From an uncultured Haloferula sp. (GTDB lineage Bacteria > Verrucomicrobiota > Verrucomicrobiae > Verrucomicrobiales > Akkermansiaceae), in assembly GCA_946481625.1 (NCBI GenBank), contig CAMLOZ010000241.1, positions 1 to 6,029 on the forward strand: a DNA stretch of 6,029 nucleotides. The letters run 5' to 3'. A program made the translations under genes and the position numbers. The notes beneath the pieces were generated by a model that saw only the letters and a program-made list of their open reading frames with translations, did not search any database and was not told the DNA's origin. The first letter of the stretch is position 1. Each line of letters opens with the position of its first letter. Shown piece by piece: positions 5,971-6,029 of this stretch.

Positions 5971-6029
5971 CTGGAGCTGACAACTGCTGTTCACCCTTAC
6001 ATGAAAACTGCACTTGCGCGCGGTTTTCA
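5956..6029 (-). CDS. Possible C-terminal end of a gene lying mostly beyond the right edge
   Basis: Minus-strand frame open from the window edge to a TGA at 5958-5956, giving 23 complete codons that end in NSSCQLQPNPV. The stop lies 27 bases ahead of the strong minus-strand terminator, as expected for the last codons of a gene. The fragment is too short to name. The competing frame, open to about 5835, would have to read through the terminator stem and its T-run and is less likely. The terminator could also serve an RNA gene. Confidence 0.33.
   Translation of the reverse strand, partial: KTARKCSFHVRVNSSCQLQPNPV
6002..6029. repeat. Inverted repeat TGAAAAC...GTTTTCA at the right edge
   Basis: A perfect 7-bp inverted repeat (6002-6008 and 6023-6029) encloses 14 GC-rich bases and may continue past the edge. 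With the window ending exactly here its full extent is unknown. It may be chance, a hairpin, or the end of a longer repeat. Confidence 0.3.

Noticed and set aside
6001..6029. Plus-strand ATG with MKTALARGF at the edge, as the start of a new gene
   Set aside because: Only nine codons are visible, with no ribosome binding site or promoter; the adjacent terminator favours minus-strand transcription here.
5835..6029. Minus-strand frame open from the edge to about 5835
   Set aside because: It would have to code through the terminator stem and its T-run, giving a Trp/Arg/Pro-rich tail; the shorter frame ending at 5956 fits the terminator better.

Overview
The window is high-GC bacterial chromosome with five protein genes on the minus strand, plus a possible sixth fragment at the right edge. 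No plus-strand gene is supported. The gene set is a GTP-type phosphoenolpyruvate carboxykinase, a zincless short methionyl-tRNA synthetase and a membrane-anchored SurA/PpiD-like chaperone followed by a TPR protein. Together with weak Shine-Dalgarno signals and palindromic intergenic repeats, this would suit the Verrucomicrobia or the wider PVC group. That assignment rests on general resemblance, not on a search.

Reading in the direction of transcription, from right to left: at the edge there may be the last codons of a gene (about 5956-6029), followed by a clear Rho-independent terminator (5890-5928). A short leader with a weak promoter candidate then precedes a 543-residue PpiD/SurA-like periplasmic chaperone (5756-4125). 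Seven bases later comes a 112-residue TPR protein (4117-3779), probably in the same transcript. A roughly 113-bp element with 33-bp inverted arms (3671-3783) lies between the TPR gene and metG; it supplies the TPR stop codon and ends 7 bases before the metG start. metG (3663-2062) is followed by a 340-base gene-free stretch holding three small palindromes. Next come an unrecognised 127-residue protein (1721-1338), a 194-base gap, and the first 381 codons of pckG (1143 to the left edge).

The genes are mostly housekeeping: envelope protein folding (PpiD-like and perhaps TPR), translation (metG) and gluconeogenesis (pckG). I see no phage, transposase, CRISPR array, toxin-antitoxin pair or RNA gene, and no convincing new multi-gene system. 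The points most worth a second look are the inverted-repeat element in the metG leader, the PpiD-like/TPR gene pair, the three palindromes downstream of metG, the orphan 127-residue protein, and the absence of a recognisable Shine-Dalgarno sequence before every start codon.
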